64,000 nucleotides of DNA from Oegoconia quadripuncta (taxonomy: Eukaryota > Arthropoda > Insecta > Lepidoptera > Autostichidae), in NCBI GenBank assembly GCA_949316235.1, contig OX438744.1, positions 24,849,578-24,913,577 of the forward strand, written 5' to 3'. The notes beneath the pieces are model-generated. The model saw only the letters and a list, made by a program, of their open reading frames with translations, did no database searches and had not been told where the DNA came from. This document shows positions 16,650-28,082 of this stretch, piece by piece (positions within the stretch are counted from its first letter, which is position 1; every line of letters begins with the position of its first letter). The position numbers and the translations under genes are program-made.

Positions 16650-17133
16650 AACTGGTTTTAGTTTAGTTTAGTTGGTGTACATCCGAATCGACACCAAAAA
16701 CGAGTGCGATATTATATCGGTTGCTCGACAATTGACCCCAGCAAAGAGAATATAATCACTACCCCAGCTTACCTAGAGCTCCAACCCTTATGTTGCAGAA
16801 CACTATTACTCCGCAGGTTTCTCTACCTACGTATTACTCATGTTTTATAGATAAAAACGAGTGTGATATTATATCGGTTGCTCGAGAATTGGCCCCAGCA
16901 ACGAGAATATAATCACTACCCCAGCTTACCTAGAGCTCCAACCCTTATGTTATATAATCTAAACTCCAATTTAAAATATACTTACTCTGTGGTCGCTGTC
17001 TTCAAATTCCAATCTACACTATTAGAATGGACGTAAACTAGACGTTGACGTAGACGACCGACAGGAAATATTTGACTGACATCGAATGGATGACCTCATA
17101 GATGACGTATTATCGGACCGCACATTAAAATTT

Positions 17134-17218
17134 ATTGGTCAAACATTTATCAGGCTGTTGCAATGTCGTAAGGAAGGATAGTTATTGGTTAAGCTCATAA
17201 CTTGCTTTTGCCTATTGG
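17134..17218 (+). promoter_or_regulatory. Three inverted CCAAT boxes upstream of DnaJ-1
   Basis: ATTGG occurs at 17134, 17184 and 17214, the inverted CCAAT core bound by NF-Y, about 200-290 bp before the TATA box. The motif is short, so chance occurrence is possible. Confidence 0.35.
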
Positions 17219-17395
17219 CTGACTCAGAGATAAGATATAATACTACGAACGTATGCACATTGAGAACGTATTGTAATTCATGATATTTTCTAGCACATTG
17301 AACTAAGAAAATTATATGTATCTCTTTTCAACATGTGCATTTTGCTTAAACGTATATCATACTATTGTCTCTTTTTTTCGCGGGGTGAAGGTCCC

Positions 17396-17427
17396 AGAAT
17401 GTTCTAGACGTTTTAATGTATATATTT
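17396..17427 (+). promoter_or_regulatory. DnaJ-1 core promoter: heat shock element and TATA box
   Basis: AGAATGTTCTAGAC (17396-17409) gives two perfect alternating nGAAn units (aGAAt, gTTCt) and a partial third (aGAc), an HSF binding site. TGTATATATTTT around 17418-17429 is a TATA box about 30 bp before a TCATT initiator. This layout is typical of inducible heat-shock genes. Confidence 0.7.
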
Positions 17428-17451
17428 TGGCGCGACGATAGCGCTGCGTTT

Positions 17452-17566
17452 CATTCATTTGTGAAAATTGTGAACCGTGTGTAGTGTGGAGTGATTGTGA
17501 TTTTTTAATAATTTCGCCAATAATAGTAGGAAAACTTGGAATTACTGCTCGAACCCGTAGAATTAG
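17452..17566 (+). other. DnaJ-1 untranslated exon 1
   Basis: The start is predicted about 30 bp after the TATA box, at TCATT near 17451. The exon ends at donor AATTAG/GTGAGT (17566/17567). The intron runs to acceptor TTTTAG at 17741, leaving 12 bp of 5' UTR before the ATG. Confidence 0.6.
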
Positions 17567-19496
17567 GTGAGTATTTTAGGAATGTATTACTATAAATAAA
17601 ATCTATTCCTGTAAACTGAATTTATCATTGAAAACGTGTGTATTTGTAATTTCGATTCGAGATCATCGCTCCGCGTTACGTAGACATCCAAAAAAGGTGC
17701 CAGTCGTACGGTGGCTAACCAGAATAAACTCTTTGTTTTAGGATAACGCTATAATGGGGAAAGACTACTATAAAATATTAGGGCTGTCGAAAGGCGCGAC
17801 TGACGATGAAATCAAGAAAGCGTACAGGAAATTGGCCCTGAAATATCATCCAGACAAGAACAAGGCTGTCGGCGCTGAGGAGCGGTTTAAGGAGGTAGCG
17901 GAGGCGTATGAAGTGTTGTCTGACAAGAAGAAGCGTGAAATCTATGATGCTCACGGGGAGGAAGGTCTGAAGAGTGGAATGGGCGGACATAACGGTCCTG
18001 GAGGTGGACAATCGTTCTCATACACTTTCCATGGCGATCCAAGAGCTACCTTTGCCCAATTCTTCGGCTCAGCCAGCCCGTTCCAGGCGTTTTTCGATCT
18101 CAACGGCAGCGGCCCCGGGAATACCATGTTCTTCGACCGGGATATGGATGTGGACATGGATCCGTTCGCCAACATGGGTATGGGGACAGCCAGGCCTGGT
18201 GGACCAGGTGGCGCATTCCGTAGCCACAGCTTCAACTTCCATGGCTCCCCAAACAGGAAAGAGAAGACTCAAGACCCACCAATCGAACACGATCTCTATG
18301 TTTCCCTGGAAGACATCGCGCGAGGATGCGTGAAGAAGATGAAAATCTCTCGTCGCGTCATACAGCCTGACGGGACATCGAAAAAGGAGGACAAAGTGCT
18401 AACAATCCATGTGAAGCCGGGCTGGAAAGCGGGCACTAAGATCACTTTCCAGAAGGAGGGTGATCAGGGCCGGAACAAGATCCCAGCAGACATAGTCTTC
18501 ATCATCCGGGATAAGCCAAATCCACTATTTAAAAGGGAAGGCAGTGATGTCAGATATACAGCAAAAGTGTCTCTCAAACAGGTATGTTGCTGTTTTTGTT
18601 ATGTTAGAGATTTTGTTAATGTCATGGTCTAATCACATAGATTCACTCAATTTGTCCCACAATTTTGGAAATATGTTTTTAGCTACAAACCTTGCCCTCT
18701 GAATGTTTTTACAAATGGCTTCATGTATAGACATGTGGTGATCTACTGTCAAGACTAGAATATATTTTATTACTCATGCAATGCATGTCAATACTTGCAA
18801 GACATTACCATGTGCTAAATTTCGTTGTGCAATCATGCATGTTTACTAATTTTCTGTTTTAGTTTTGATTTAGGTATAATCAGTTGGTATAGAGCCATGA
18901 TGTAAGACTTGTTTAGTGGCAGATTTAGTGATGAACAAATATTTTATTTTTGACTGTATCTGTGGTCAATTGGGATGTGAATAATTCTATACTAACATCT
19001 GTTTTCAATAGGTATTTGAGAACTGATAAGACATGCCTTACTGATTGAATAACTATACTTTTTTCAATGTTTTGTATTCTAAAATTAATTAATGTGTCAG
19101 ACAGTAGTGCACTAAATCACCTTAGTGAGGTTGTTGCCCTTATATTGGATCTAGTAAACAATATTTATGGAATATTATTCAAGTAATTTGTATTACACAT
19201 CCTTCTGGAATAAATGATTCACCCAGATAATGTTATCTATATGGCATTTTCCATTGTTACAGGCTCTATGTGGCACGATCATTGAAGTACCAACTATGGG
19301 TGGTGAGAAATTAACAGTGAACCTTCAAGGAGAGGTTGTGAAACCACACACAGTCAAGAGATTCCCTGGTTACGGCCTGCCATTCCCCAAGGAACCTACG
19401 AGGAAAGGCGACTTACTTGTAGCTTTTGACATCAAGTTCCCCGATAGGCTGAGTTCAGCAGTGAAAGAAATATTAATGGACACATTACCCAACTAA
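17452..19496 (+). CDS. DnaJ-1: DnaJ-1 / DNAJB1-type Hsp40 co-chaperone (353 aa)
   Basis: Class B J-protein that delivers misfolded clients to cytosolic/nuclear Hsp70 and stimulates its ATPase. There is an untranslated first exon (about 17452-17566), an intron, then coding exons 17754-18581 and 19263-19496. The 353 residues comprise a J domain (1-70, with the HPD tripeptide in KYHPDKNK), a Gly/Phe-rich region containing [10 protein letters not shown] (about 71-170), and two C-terminal peptide-binding domains (about 178-350; [40 protein letters not shown]). No Cys-rich zinc domain is present, so it is class B rather than A. Length is slightly above the 340 aa of human DNAJB1. A promoter-proximal heat shock element suggests heat induction. 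Confidence 0.95.
17754..18581 (+). CDS. DnaJ-1: DnaJ-1 coding exon 1 (J domain, G/F, CTD I)
   Basis: ATG at 17754 starts [15 protein letters not shown], the invariant beginning of this family. The exon ends with Leu-Lys-Gln before donor GTATGT at 18582. 276 codons, phase 0. Confidence 0.96.
18582..19262 (+). other. DnaJ-1 intron 2
   Basis: A 681-bp AT-rich intron between well-formed splice sites. No repeat or open frame of note seen. Confidence 0.8.
19263..19496 (+). CDS. DnaJ-1: DnaJ-1 coding exon 2 (CTD II and C-terminus)
   Basis: Acceptor TTACAG ends at 19262. The exon reads [19 protein letters not shown] and ends MDTLPN-stop, collinear with DNAJB1. 77 codons plus stop. Confidence 0.96.
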   Translation, partial: ALCGTIIEVPTMGGEKLTVNLQGEVVKPHTVKRFPGYGLPFPKEPTRKGDLLVAFDIKFPDRLSSAVKEILMDTLPN

Positions 19497-20318
19497 AAGA
19501 CTGATGTTTATTGAAATAGGGCGTCATCAAGTGCATAATTTGTGATGGCAGGATCTAATTGAGACATGCTAATTAGGCCTCTAATTTATGACTTCATTGG
19601 ATCGACTCGTCATCCCAGTTTATACCCATTGGGACTTTCCTACAAATTGATTATGTAGGAAAACTTCTTTTTTCACTCATTAATTTTATTTTCTTATTTA
19701 AAAGTTAACATTAATGTTACATAAAACTGTGTTTGGTGTAGAGAAAATTGTGTGAAATGACTCCATGCGTTCTAGTATGAAGTTGGTGTGAGACTGAAGT
19801 ATGTGTGTGTGTGTGTGTGTGTGTTAAGTTTGTAAGTTGTAAATATTTTTTATTACTTAATGTAAATATTGTGATCTTGAGTAGCGATTGTAAGTTTTCA
19901 GGTTTCAGTGCTAGTTTTGTGGAGTGTTGTGAATTGTATGACTTAACTTGGCTTCTTCAAGTCTTAAGGTAATTTTTGTTTGAACAGTTGCTTATTTATA
20001 AAGCAATGCAGTAATTGCTATTATTTCTTTTTAAAAACTTCTATATTTTAAACTCTATTTGGGAACATTCGCTTAAATTCCTCTGTTGACTATCAACAAA
20101 TCACAACAGTATACTAGTGACTTTGACCGAGAAATGTTTGAAATTGCAAAGAAACTTCAGAACAGGCAATTGGGAAAAGCCATTGGAAGGTAACTCTGTT
20201 ATTGTTATAGAACATGGTTGTGTTTCAAGGGCTGTTGGGGTTCTCATCTTAATTGTTAGAGACAGATAAGTGACAATGATAAATCACTTTAATTGCTGTT
20301 AAAAGAATGACTAATAAA
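19497..20318 (+). other. DnaJ-1 3' UTR
   Basis: Non-coding, AT-rich tail with a (TG)n microsatellite at 19802-19826. AATAAA at 20313-20318 is a plausible polyadenylation signal. Confidence 0.45.
19802..19826 (+). repeat. (TG)n microsatellite
   Basis: About 12 TG units in the DnaJ-1 3' UTR. Confidence 0.85.
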
Positions 20319-20534
20319 GTAAATACAAGTATGATATTATTATTGAATGTTTCATTTTTAATTATAATCTTATAAATGAATTGGAGAGTGTTCGTCCTAC
20401 TTTCGATTGGTAGCTGGAACGGTAGTGTAGGCATGCTCAGTCACAAAATAGGTCTTATAAAGGTAACAAATTATTTATTTATTTATCATTTATCCCACAC
20501 AAGAAAAAAAACTTACAGATACAACATAATAGAG

Positions 20535-20605
20535 ACTTCATCTTCACTTAACATCAGGTGTGATTGAGGTCAAGTGCTAACCCGTTGTGCATAAAAAGAA
20601 AAGAA
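20535..20605 (+). mobile_element. SINE family A, 3' fragment
   Basis: CATCTTCACTTAACATCAGG to CTAACCCGTTGTGCATA and an A/G-rich tail. Confidence 0.65.
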
Positions 20606-20676
20606 AAAAAGACGACACAACAGGTTCTATTTTCAGGATAATTACTAGTAGATCAGTATTAATTTTTATGGCCTGC

Positions 20677-20815
20677 GTAGCATGACAACGTTTGTCGCGC
20701 GCGACGTGATGTGAGAGTTGTATAGTTGTATATTACGTCCAAACGACTGAGCAGGACAAATATATTATTTCGCGCGACATAAACGTTTATCGCGCCTATC
20801 ATGCTACTATTAACT
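20677..20815. mobile_element. MITE with GTAGCATGA ends
   Basis: Imperfect inverted ends GTAGCATGACAACGTTTGTC and TAAACGTTTATCGCGC ... TCATGCTAC. A partial second copy lies at 21462-21562 (GCATGACAACGTTTGTCGC). Confidence 0.6.
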
Positions 20816-22430
20816 AATCTGTGCTACTACCCCGTACTGTGTGCTACTTCTCGTGCACTCGACACTCAACTGTCGATAGATATAAGTTTGTTACTTTTGT
20901 ACTTGCAAATAAGTGAGAAATGACAATAAAATTTATAATAATATACCGAACAGTCTTAAAAATTTAGATAAAACAAACCAATTCATAATACAATTAAAGA
21001 AGTTTTTAATAAATAGAAGCTACAATTAACCAATTTTTCAATGTTAAAGACAAAGATACAAATACAAAAAGATATATAAACTTAATACATAAAAATACAT
21101 AAACTTAATATAATAAATGAATAAAATATATAATAATTACCTATTATTGCTCATCAAAATAATAATATACCAAAATAAATAAAAACGTAGGTATATAAAC
21201 ATGAATACAAACAATAAAACCTAAGTAATTGTAACAAAAAAAAATGTAAATACATAATAAGCCCTAAGATTGTCATGCACTTTATAGTGCTCTCTCAAAT
21301 TGCTTGTGCCCTAACAGGGTGTCACATGATACTACTTAATGTCCCTAACAACTGTATGTATATATGAACCAATGTGATATGCAATAAATAATTTTAAAAA
21401 AAAGACATGTCAATGTCTCTCGACCGTGAAAAGTCGAGTGCGCGAAAATCGGAATTCTGCCTGCAGCATGACAACGTTTGTCGCACGCGACGTGAGAATG
21501 GTATCTATAGTTGTATATTACGTCCAAACGAATGAACAGGACAAATATTATATTATGCTACTGCAGGACTCAACAGGCAACGCTAATCTGCCACACATGG
21601 TTATGACGTCATAAAACTGATGTTTTTCCTCTTTATTATAATTAATATTTCAAGCTGAGTGCCTACTCTGTAACATAATCATTTTAGGCGTTCAAATATC
21701 TAGGTATAGTCTAGTAAGCGAATACTAGTAATAACTAGAACCAAATTGAGATCAAAGGGTTCAGCAAACCTGCTGATTTTCAGTCCCCCAGCACAGTAGT
21801 TGCTGCCGCCAAATTATGGCAGCTAAAATAAATATTATAATTAATTAGTTGTTTATCTATTGTGTCTGTTTAGTTTGGTAAACCAATAAAAACAAAACAT
21901 TGTGTGGGATATGGGTATTGGCAACCAATCTAGGAAAAGTTGGACTGTCGCACGATAATGTCCGTCTCCGAAATTAAATAAATTATAATTAGGACAAATA
22001 AAGCAATGAATAAAGTCAATAACAATAAACTACTAACAACTCTCGTAGACATTTTATCAGTAAAAGAGTGGTGGAAGCGTGGGAGACTCTACCAGAGGAA
22101 ATAGTCGTAGTACCTACAACATCAACAATATTAAAAAAAAAAGAAAAAGTTAACTCAAACTGGCAAATAGAACTCGGTTTTAAGCTTGATCAGTTGTTCG
22201 ACTGCCTGCTTATTCAGCAATAATAATAGCAAGAAATTGAAAAGAAATATTTACTTGGTAAATGATATGATAATACCAGCTCATTCTGAAGTAATACCAG
22301 GAAATTAATAATAAAAAAAAAGAAAATAAAAATATACATTTATTGGCCTGAATATCGGCGAGCTCAATCAACCAACAACAAGTGCTCAATTTGCAACATT
22401 TGGGTTTTGTTTACTTTTATTCCATATATA
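20816..22430. other. Non-genic AT-rich stretch
   Basis: No coding block recognised. Holds the partial MITE at 21462-21562 and AT-rich sequence of uncertain origin. Confidence 0.5.
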
Positions 22431-23169
22431 CATAACTGTCTTTATGATCCGAAAGCGTCCTTCCTAGGGTTCTGTAATCAACAAAGTTAAAGTTTCGCCA
22501 TGTCCGACTGTATGTCTGTCCGTGGCTTAGCTCAGAGGCTCTTAGTACTAGGAAGCTGTAATTTGGTATGAATACTATACACATGTTTATGACGCCGCCA
22601 AAGAGGTAAAATAAAATCCTGAAAAATATATTTTATTAGGGTACCTCTACATGGTAAAGTGGGATGATTTATTTTTTATTTTTATTCTTGAATTTTTTTG
22701 AGGCTTAGAATCTATGATTATGCCAGCCTCATCATACCCTAACCTTTACATTACTTACAACATAAAATATCAACAACAAAGTTATATAGCATTCTGGCCT
22801 CAGCCGAGGCTGGATCGGCCAGGATGCTGTGAAATACACCTACGTTGACTCTACACAATATTAAGCGTTCAAACAAAATGTTGTCTTTCCGTACGATTCC
22901 GATTACATTCACATAGTATGTGGTGTAGGTATGTCTTCCACAGTTCAACTCACAACTCTTTTTTTTTTCTACCCCATAGTGTGGGGTGTCGTTGGATAGG
23001 TTGTTCAACAATATGACAGGTTATCATAAAGAGTTTTTCGATTTAGGGATCCGTTTAAGAAATATTAAGCTTTAAAGTACTATTTTTTCTTAGTATTGAG
23101 TATCGTAGGTAAAAGCTAAACGGTTAGTTTTGGATATGTGAATAAATGCACTGCAGTAGTAGGTATATA

Positions 23170-23293
23170 CAGGGTGAAATTTAATGAACGTAATTCCATT
23201 TCATCCATTCCATTCCATTCCTGATTACGAACAACTTTTCGAAGTGAAGCGTCACCAGTTAAAAGGGAATTACACAAATTCAAATTCACCCTG
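23170..23293. mobile_element. MITE with CAGGGTGAA ends, TA target
   Basis: TA-CAGGGTGAAATTTAATG ... CAAATTCACCCTG-TA. A larger relative is at 61191-61851. Confidence 0.65.
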
Positions 23294-23329
23294 TATAATG
23301 AAGTTAAAAGAAAAAGTATTATTTTTTTA

Positions 23330-23530
23330 TTTATTTAGTTTTTATATGAGAGAGCGGCAAACGAGCATGCGGGTCACCTGATGGAAAGTAATCACCGCCG
23401 CCCATGGACACCCGCAACACCAAAAGTGTCACAGATGCGTTGCCGGCCTTTGAGGAAGGTGTAGGCTCGTTTCTTGAAGGTTCCAATGTCGTACTCGTTC
23501 GGGAACACCGCTGCCCGAAGTATTAGAGGT
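23330..23530 (-). mobile_element. LINE fragment, C-terminal coding end
   Basis: Minus strand carries the same [20 protein letters not shown] reading as 5380-5650. Confidence 0.6.
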
Positions 23531-24236
23531 AAAGTTAAGAAAAACTTATGAAATGTACTTTACATTGAAAATTATTTGTCACACAACAAAAAGCCCGCAT
23601 ATTGTGAGGGCAAGTACGGAACCCTACGGAGGTCGACACGCACTAGGCCGGTTTTTGTTCTTATATACCTACTTACTACTTTATATTGTATGTGTAGGTA
23701 TAATGTAGTTAGGTAGGTAACAATAGTGACTTGTGTCATGGTCGACGAATATTCTATTAAAAAAATCACTAAAACCATTTTTTTTTCTAGTTAGGTAAAA
23801 CAATGTTATTTTAGTACGAGAGATATTATTCGAGTAGGTTGATTAGATATTGTAATTGTTAAAAGTGAGATGGCGACCGCCAAAACTTTATCAAATCGAC
23901 CTTGCGCGTGCGCAAATGTCAACAACTGTTTACGTCAGCAGTGTATATGGTCGATAATTTCTGGTAAACTGAAGGGCATGAAACTTGTATATATTTTTAT
24001 CAAGTATCTGCAGATGTGGATACTAAAGAAAAGATTAATTCAGAAATCGTCAAATAAATCTGTGTTCCATAGGTAGGTAATTCATTTCCATTGTAATCTT
24101 GAGCTAGGTCAAAAGTCAAAAGATTAAATATTTAAATATGGTATAAATATCACTTGAAAACGTAAAATTTTTTACCCGGAGCCCCAAAAAGAATTTTATT
24201 ATATTTTTTATTTTATTTTGTAAAATATTTCGAGTG

Positions 24237-24515
24237 TAAAGAAAGAAAGAAAGAAAGAAAAACATTTATTCAGCTTACAATGGGCATGTACATGTGTATG
24301 CCTATTTAAGTATAATGTAGGTATGTACGACCGCCACCGTAGCTCACTGCAAACAACGTAGGGTTTAAGAATCGGAGGTCGCGGATTCGATAGCCAGTCC
24401 CCCAATTGTGTTGAGGTTTCCAGGTCAATACGCTTCCACCTTCGACCTCATCTTCACTTAACATCAGGTATGATTGAGGTCAAGTACAAACCCGTCGTGC
24501 ACAAAAAAAAAGTTT
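24237..24515 (+). mobile_element. SINE family A with internal deletion, next to a (GAAA)n run
   Basis: (GAAA)n at 24237-24260 is probably the tail of an older minus-strand element. The SINE (24330-24515) has a head with GGTCGCGGATTCGATA joined directly to CCAGTCCCCCAATTGTG, so the middle of the element is missing. Confidence 0.6.
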
Positions 24516-24759
24516 AGTTTTTATTATTACAATTACACAATCTATAATCTACTTCTTCGGCGATGAGATCTTTGTCTCATAACTGGAGAGTTCTTTCGCA
24601 CTAGCGCTCGTCCAATAATTAATTCTGTCGCTGTATGGTTTTAACGTACAAACAATGTGTAGATCAACAGATATAGGACTACGACAACGAAACTACGATC
24701 TTTTGAACAACAGTTCTTGAAACTTTTGCATTTCGAGGATCAGTCAAAAATCAAAATCA

Positions 24760-25433
24760 AAATCAAAAAATGCTTTATTTTGTAGGTACACAGGGTACAC
24801 TTAAAATAGTCAGATTTTACATTTTTAAAGCTACTGCTTGTTCAAAAGGCAATTTTCCCCTGAGAAGAACAAGCAAGAAACTCGAGAGGTCGCTCTTTTA
24901 AAAAAAGGTTTTTATATTACAAAATTATTATTTTATATTATAATATTTCATTATTAATTGTGAAATAGCCTGGTTATGCGAACGGGCTGGTTATGTCCAT
25001 TATTGTTTATCATCTAAATAATCTGATATTTTATAATATGCTTTTTTAATAAGTTTCTGTTTTATAGTATCTTTAAAATTGAAAGGATGATTTTGTATAT
25101 CAACAGGAACTTTATTGAAAAAGCGTATACATAACCCTGACTTTGTGGTGGCAACTTATGTGACCTGCAAGTTTATCTTTATTCTTGTATTGACATCATG
25201 TTTATCACTATTTTTCCTAAATGATGCTATACCTATTTTTTTTTACATATACCTATTAGATTTTCAAAAATGTACTGTGACGAAAAGGTTAGAATATTAT
25301 ACTCTTTAAATCTGTCTCTAAGTGACACTGCAGGTCTCAATTGATAAATTGCGCGAACGGCTCGTTTTTGTAAAACAAAGATTGTAGGTATTTATATCCG
25401 CGGCATTTCCCCACAGCAAGACGTGACGCTATA
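24760..25433 (-). mobile_element. Jockey-like LINE 3' fragment
   Basis: 3' UTR starts AAAATGCTTTATTTTGTAGG. The coding relic runs to CATTTCCCCACAGCAAGA and parallels the LINE at 46.2 kb (there CGTTTCCCCACAGCAAGA). It is cut at the mariner-like element starting at 25434. Confidence 0.65.
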
Positions 25434-26513
25434 CCGGGCGTCCCAAAGTTATGGGACATGAAGGGGAAGTACCTTAAATATCGTAGATAGTGAATTTTGC
25501 TCAAAGAAGACTTTATGTTATTTTTAAAAGTTAGTAATTCTGCATTCATAGATTTTCTAAAAATTATTTGCTTCGGCTGGGAATCGAACCGACTCAAATG
25601 TGAAAAAAAAAACACCCTACTTTTATGATGCCAATCGAAAGAATAGCTAAAAAATAATAACTCTGCCTAAGTAACATAGTATTTTAAAAGAAAGGAACAA
25701 CGTGAAATTAATCATTTTAATCAAATAAAAAACATACATGAAACTGCCGTAGTCAATTAAGTAGGTATTTTTTTGTAAATTAATTAATTAAATGCTCAAA
25801 ATGTGATCCCTCTTGTCTTACGCAAATCGCCAATCTTTTAATGAGCCCGCTGCCTGTTGATTTTCTAATCATTTTATGGTGAACACTCGATGTGATATGG
25901 CACAATTCTGTTTGCAACTCGCCTACGTTCTCGTATCGCTTTTTGTATAGCATATCTTTCACGTATCCCCAAAAGAAGAAATCTAATGGTGTGAGGTCCG
26001 GGGATCTGGCCGGCCATCTAATCGGTCCATTTGTACCAATCCATGTAGGAAAACATTCATTTAGAAAATCTGCTGCTCTCCGACTATTATGAGCCGGAGC
26101 TCCATCTTGTTGGAAAATTAAGTTTTCTTGCTCCGCCGCGGAATGGTTTCTTATCTTATCCCTTAAAATTTGAAGTATTCCTATCTACTTTTCGAACGTC
26201 GTCGGCAATAAATAACTTTCTTGAAATTTGACTCAATCATTTTATGTTGTTCCTTTCTTTTAAAATACTATGTTACTTAGGCAGAGTTATTATTTTTTAG
26301 CTATTCTTTCGATTGGCATCATAAAAGTAGGGTGTTTTTTTTTTCACATTTAAGTCGGTTCGATTCCCAGCCGAAGCAAGTAATTTTTAGAAAATCTATG
26401 AATGCAGAATTACTAACTTTTAAAAATAACATAAAGTCTTCTTTGAGCAAAATTCACTATCTACAATATTTAAGGTACTTCCCCTTCATGTCCCATAACT
26501 TTGGGACGCCCTG
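25434..26513 (-). mobile_element. Mariner-like element with long inverted repeats
   Basis: TA target (25432-25433, 26514-26515); ends CCGGGCGTCCCAAAGTTATG and complement of CAGGGCGTCCCAAAGTTATG. Inverted repeats are about 250 bp. The centre holds a transposase remnant on the minus strand. Both arms contain GGTTCGATTCC, a pol III box B match (25580-25590, 26357-26367). Confidence 0.82.
25780..26140 (-). pseudogene. IS630/Tc1/mariner-type transposase, C-terminal part
   Basis: Minus frame reads LIFQQDGAPAHNSRRAADFL (second catalytic Asp), WPARSPDLTPLDFFFWGYVK (third acidic region), and ends ICVRQEGSHFEHLIN. The N-terminal DNA-binding domain and first Asp are missing. Confidence 0.75.
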
Positions 26514-26682
26514 TATACCAGTTCAGTCATGTACGTACTGAACTGTACTAGCACTTGGCCGGCTTTTACTTATTTTAAGGAATTTAAAAACGTTACACGA
26601 TGCCAAATCGGGAGCTATGCCAGATATGTATCTACTTTTCGGTGATAATGTACACACATTCCTAATAATAAATTTGTCTCCT

Positions 26683-26805
26683 TACTGAGGTTTGCTGGAA
26701 GAGATCTCTTATAGAGATAAGCTCGCCTTTTGTATATTTTAATATTCTCCTGTTTTTTGTTTTGTTTGACGTGTATGCTTATATACAATAAAGTGTTAAA
26801 TAAAT
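26683..26805 (+). mobile_element. LINE 3' UTR fragment
   Basis: GAGGTTTGCTGGAAGAGATC, CTCTTATAGAGATAAGCTCG and ACAATAAAGTGTTAAATAAA. Confidence 0.45.
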
Positions 26806-26933
26806 AAATAATATGTAAGTGACCGATTTACAGAGTTAGTGGAGCACGCGAAGCAATAGATTAATAAGAATCTCGTGACATTATTTTGATATTCCTAATC
26901 GCCATTTTGATTGTAGTGTATAAACAGGTGTAG

Positions 26934-27022
26934 GAAGACGATGCCGAGGCAGTTGGCACAGCCGGGAGCGCGGACCTTGATGCTGGCCTGGAAGTGGGGC
27001 CACGGAAAGCGCCGAAATTGAG
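26934..27022 (+). CDS. Candidate exon of an unidentified gene
   Basis: A GC-richer 89-bp block between GTGTAG and GTCAGT. Only one frame is open, reading EDDAEAVGTAGSADLDAGLE then a basic end, like an acidic linker. No family is recognised. The acceptor lacks a good pyrimidine tract, so this is tentative. Confidence 0.3.
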
Positions 27023-27293
27023 GTCAGTGGATAGCGTTTTCTCGAGTAAAAGCAGTTCGTGTATTATGAGTAGGAGTAAATACTTTAATGGCAAAGACGC
27101 TTGATATATTTCTACTAGCTTCCAAAATGATATAATAGATACACTATAGAACGGTCTTCTGAACCTTTTTACTCTTTGCCCTCCGGGATAGCTTCCAAAT
27201 TTAATCAATACTCATACATTTATTTTGCTCTAAATGTGTGTCATTTATTTTTCATGGTTTGCAAACGCTTGTTACATCTCTTAGGCCCGTATT
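27023..27293. other. Unassigned stretch
   Basis: No gene or clear repeat ends recognised between the candidate exon and the MITE. Confidence 0.4.
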
Positions 27294-27612
27294 AATAAAT
27301 CAATCTCAATAGAATTCTTGAGGCTGTATCAACCGAAATGCGTCGTAAGCAGTTGATGCTATCTCAAACTCCGTGCTAATTTATAAACCAATCTTGAGGT
27401 CTACTCAGCTGAGATCACTTCTCAAGTATTCGCCTCAGCGGCGAATGAATGATAGTCTTTCGTTTCGTTTATTAATACGCGCACCTCTCAAGTGAGTACT
27501 GCTTGAGTATGCACGTGCTTTTCAGATCTCAAGTTAGGTTTATTAATCAACACGTTTACTTGAGACCGGTCACAAGACTGTTCTCAATCTTGAGAATGGT
27601 TTATTAGTAACG
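27294..27612. mobile_element. Tourist-like MITE, about 320 bp
   Basis: TTA-GGCCCGTATTAATAAA at the left; the right end (GGTTTATTAGTAACGC) is decayed. The interior closely matches 43491-43822. Confidence 0.75.
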
Positions 27613-27825
27613 CATGTATAGCCGTTCTTAGTTAAATGTACAAACAATTATTATGTAAATACCGCAAGCATGAGATAGATTACATAAAAATAAATAACTT
27701 CTAAAACAAGAAAGGAAAATTACCGTAGCGAAAGAAAAAAAGAGTAAAGCCGAAAGACCAGATGGAAATATTCGCAAAGGGCTTGAACCTGCCTTTTTAT
27801 GCACAACGATCGAGTAAGCGAACAC

Positions 27826-28082
27826 TCTGATTTTAAGTGAAGATGAGGCCGAATGTGGACGCGCGCTCACCTGGATCCCGCAAGTTATTTGGGAGTCTGG
27901 CTAACTAATCTCAAACAGTCCGTATACACAACAATGGTATCATATCATGTCAAGATGGCTGCTTGGCGCCAGGTTCCAAAGAACATTTAAATCGAGTACT
28001 AAACACGTACCCCGCTGGAATCGAACCCGCGATCTCTCTTTTGTAAACTTTGTGTTGTTTCAATGAACACGGATGGTGGCGG
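27826..28082 (-). mobile_element. SINE family A, diverged copy
   Basis: AAGTGAAGATGAGGCCGAA, GGCTGCTTGGCGCCAGG and CCCGCTGGAATCGAACCC are recognisable but with more changes than the other copies. Confidence 0.65.

Larger units (their letters stand above)
13172..16695. mobile_element. Short MITE (about 144 bp) split by an LTR retrotransposon
   Basis: 29-bp terminal inverted repeats, GGTGTCGATTGGGATGTACA ... at 13172-13200 and its complement at 16667-16695, with one mismatch. Without the inner insertion the element is 13172-13272 plus 16655-16695. Superfamily is unclear: the flanks do not show an obvious target duplication. Confidence 0.7.
13099..16951 (+). repeat. 157-bp tandem duplication, first copy split by nested elements
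   Basis: The unit runs from GCAGAACACTATTACTCCG to CCAACCCTTATGTT. Copy 2 is intact at 16795-16951. Copy 1 is 13099-13171 plus 16696-16794, interrupted after CATGTTTT. Copy 2 therefore shows the site before insertion. The two copies differ at several bases, and copy 1 has about 14 extra bases near its start. Confidence 0.75.
22430..23660 (+). repeat. Interspersed repeat with two later insertions
   Basis: Begins CGCCATGTCCGACTGTATGTC and TTAGCTCAGAGGCTCTTAGT, ends GTACGGAACCCTACGGAGGT and CACGCACTAGGCCGG. The same ends occur at 49932-50445. A 124-bp MITE (23170-23293) and a LINE piece (23330-23530) lie inside it. Confidence 0.55.

Noticed and set aside
26861..27208. Minus-strand frame of 115 codons
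   Set aside because: No recognisable domain; low-complexity Ser/Ala text antisense to a better + strand candidate exon.
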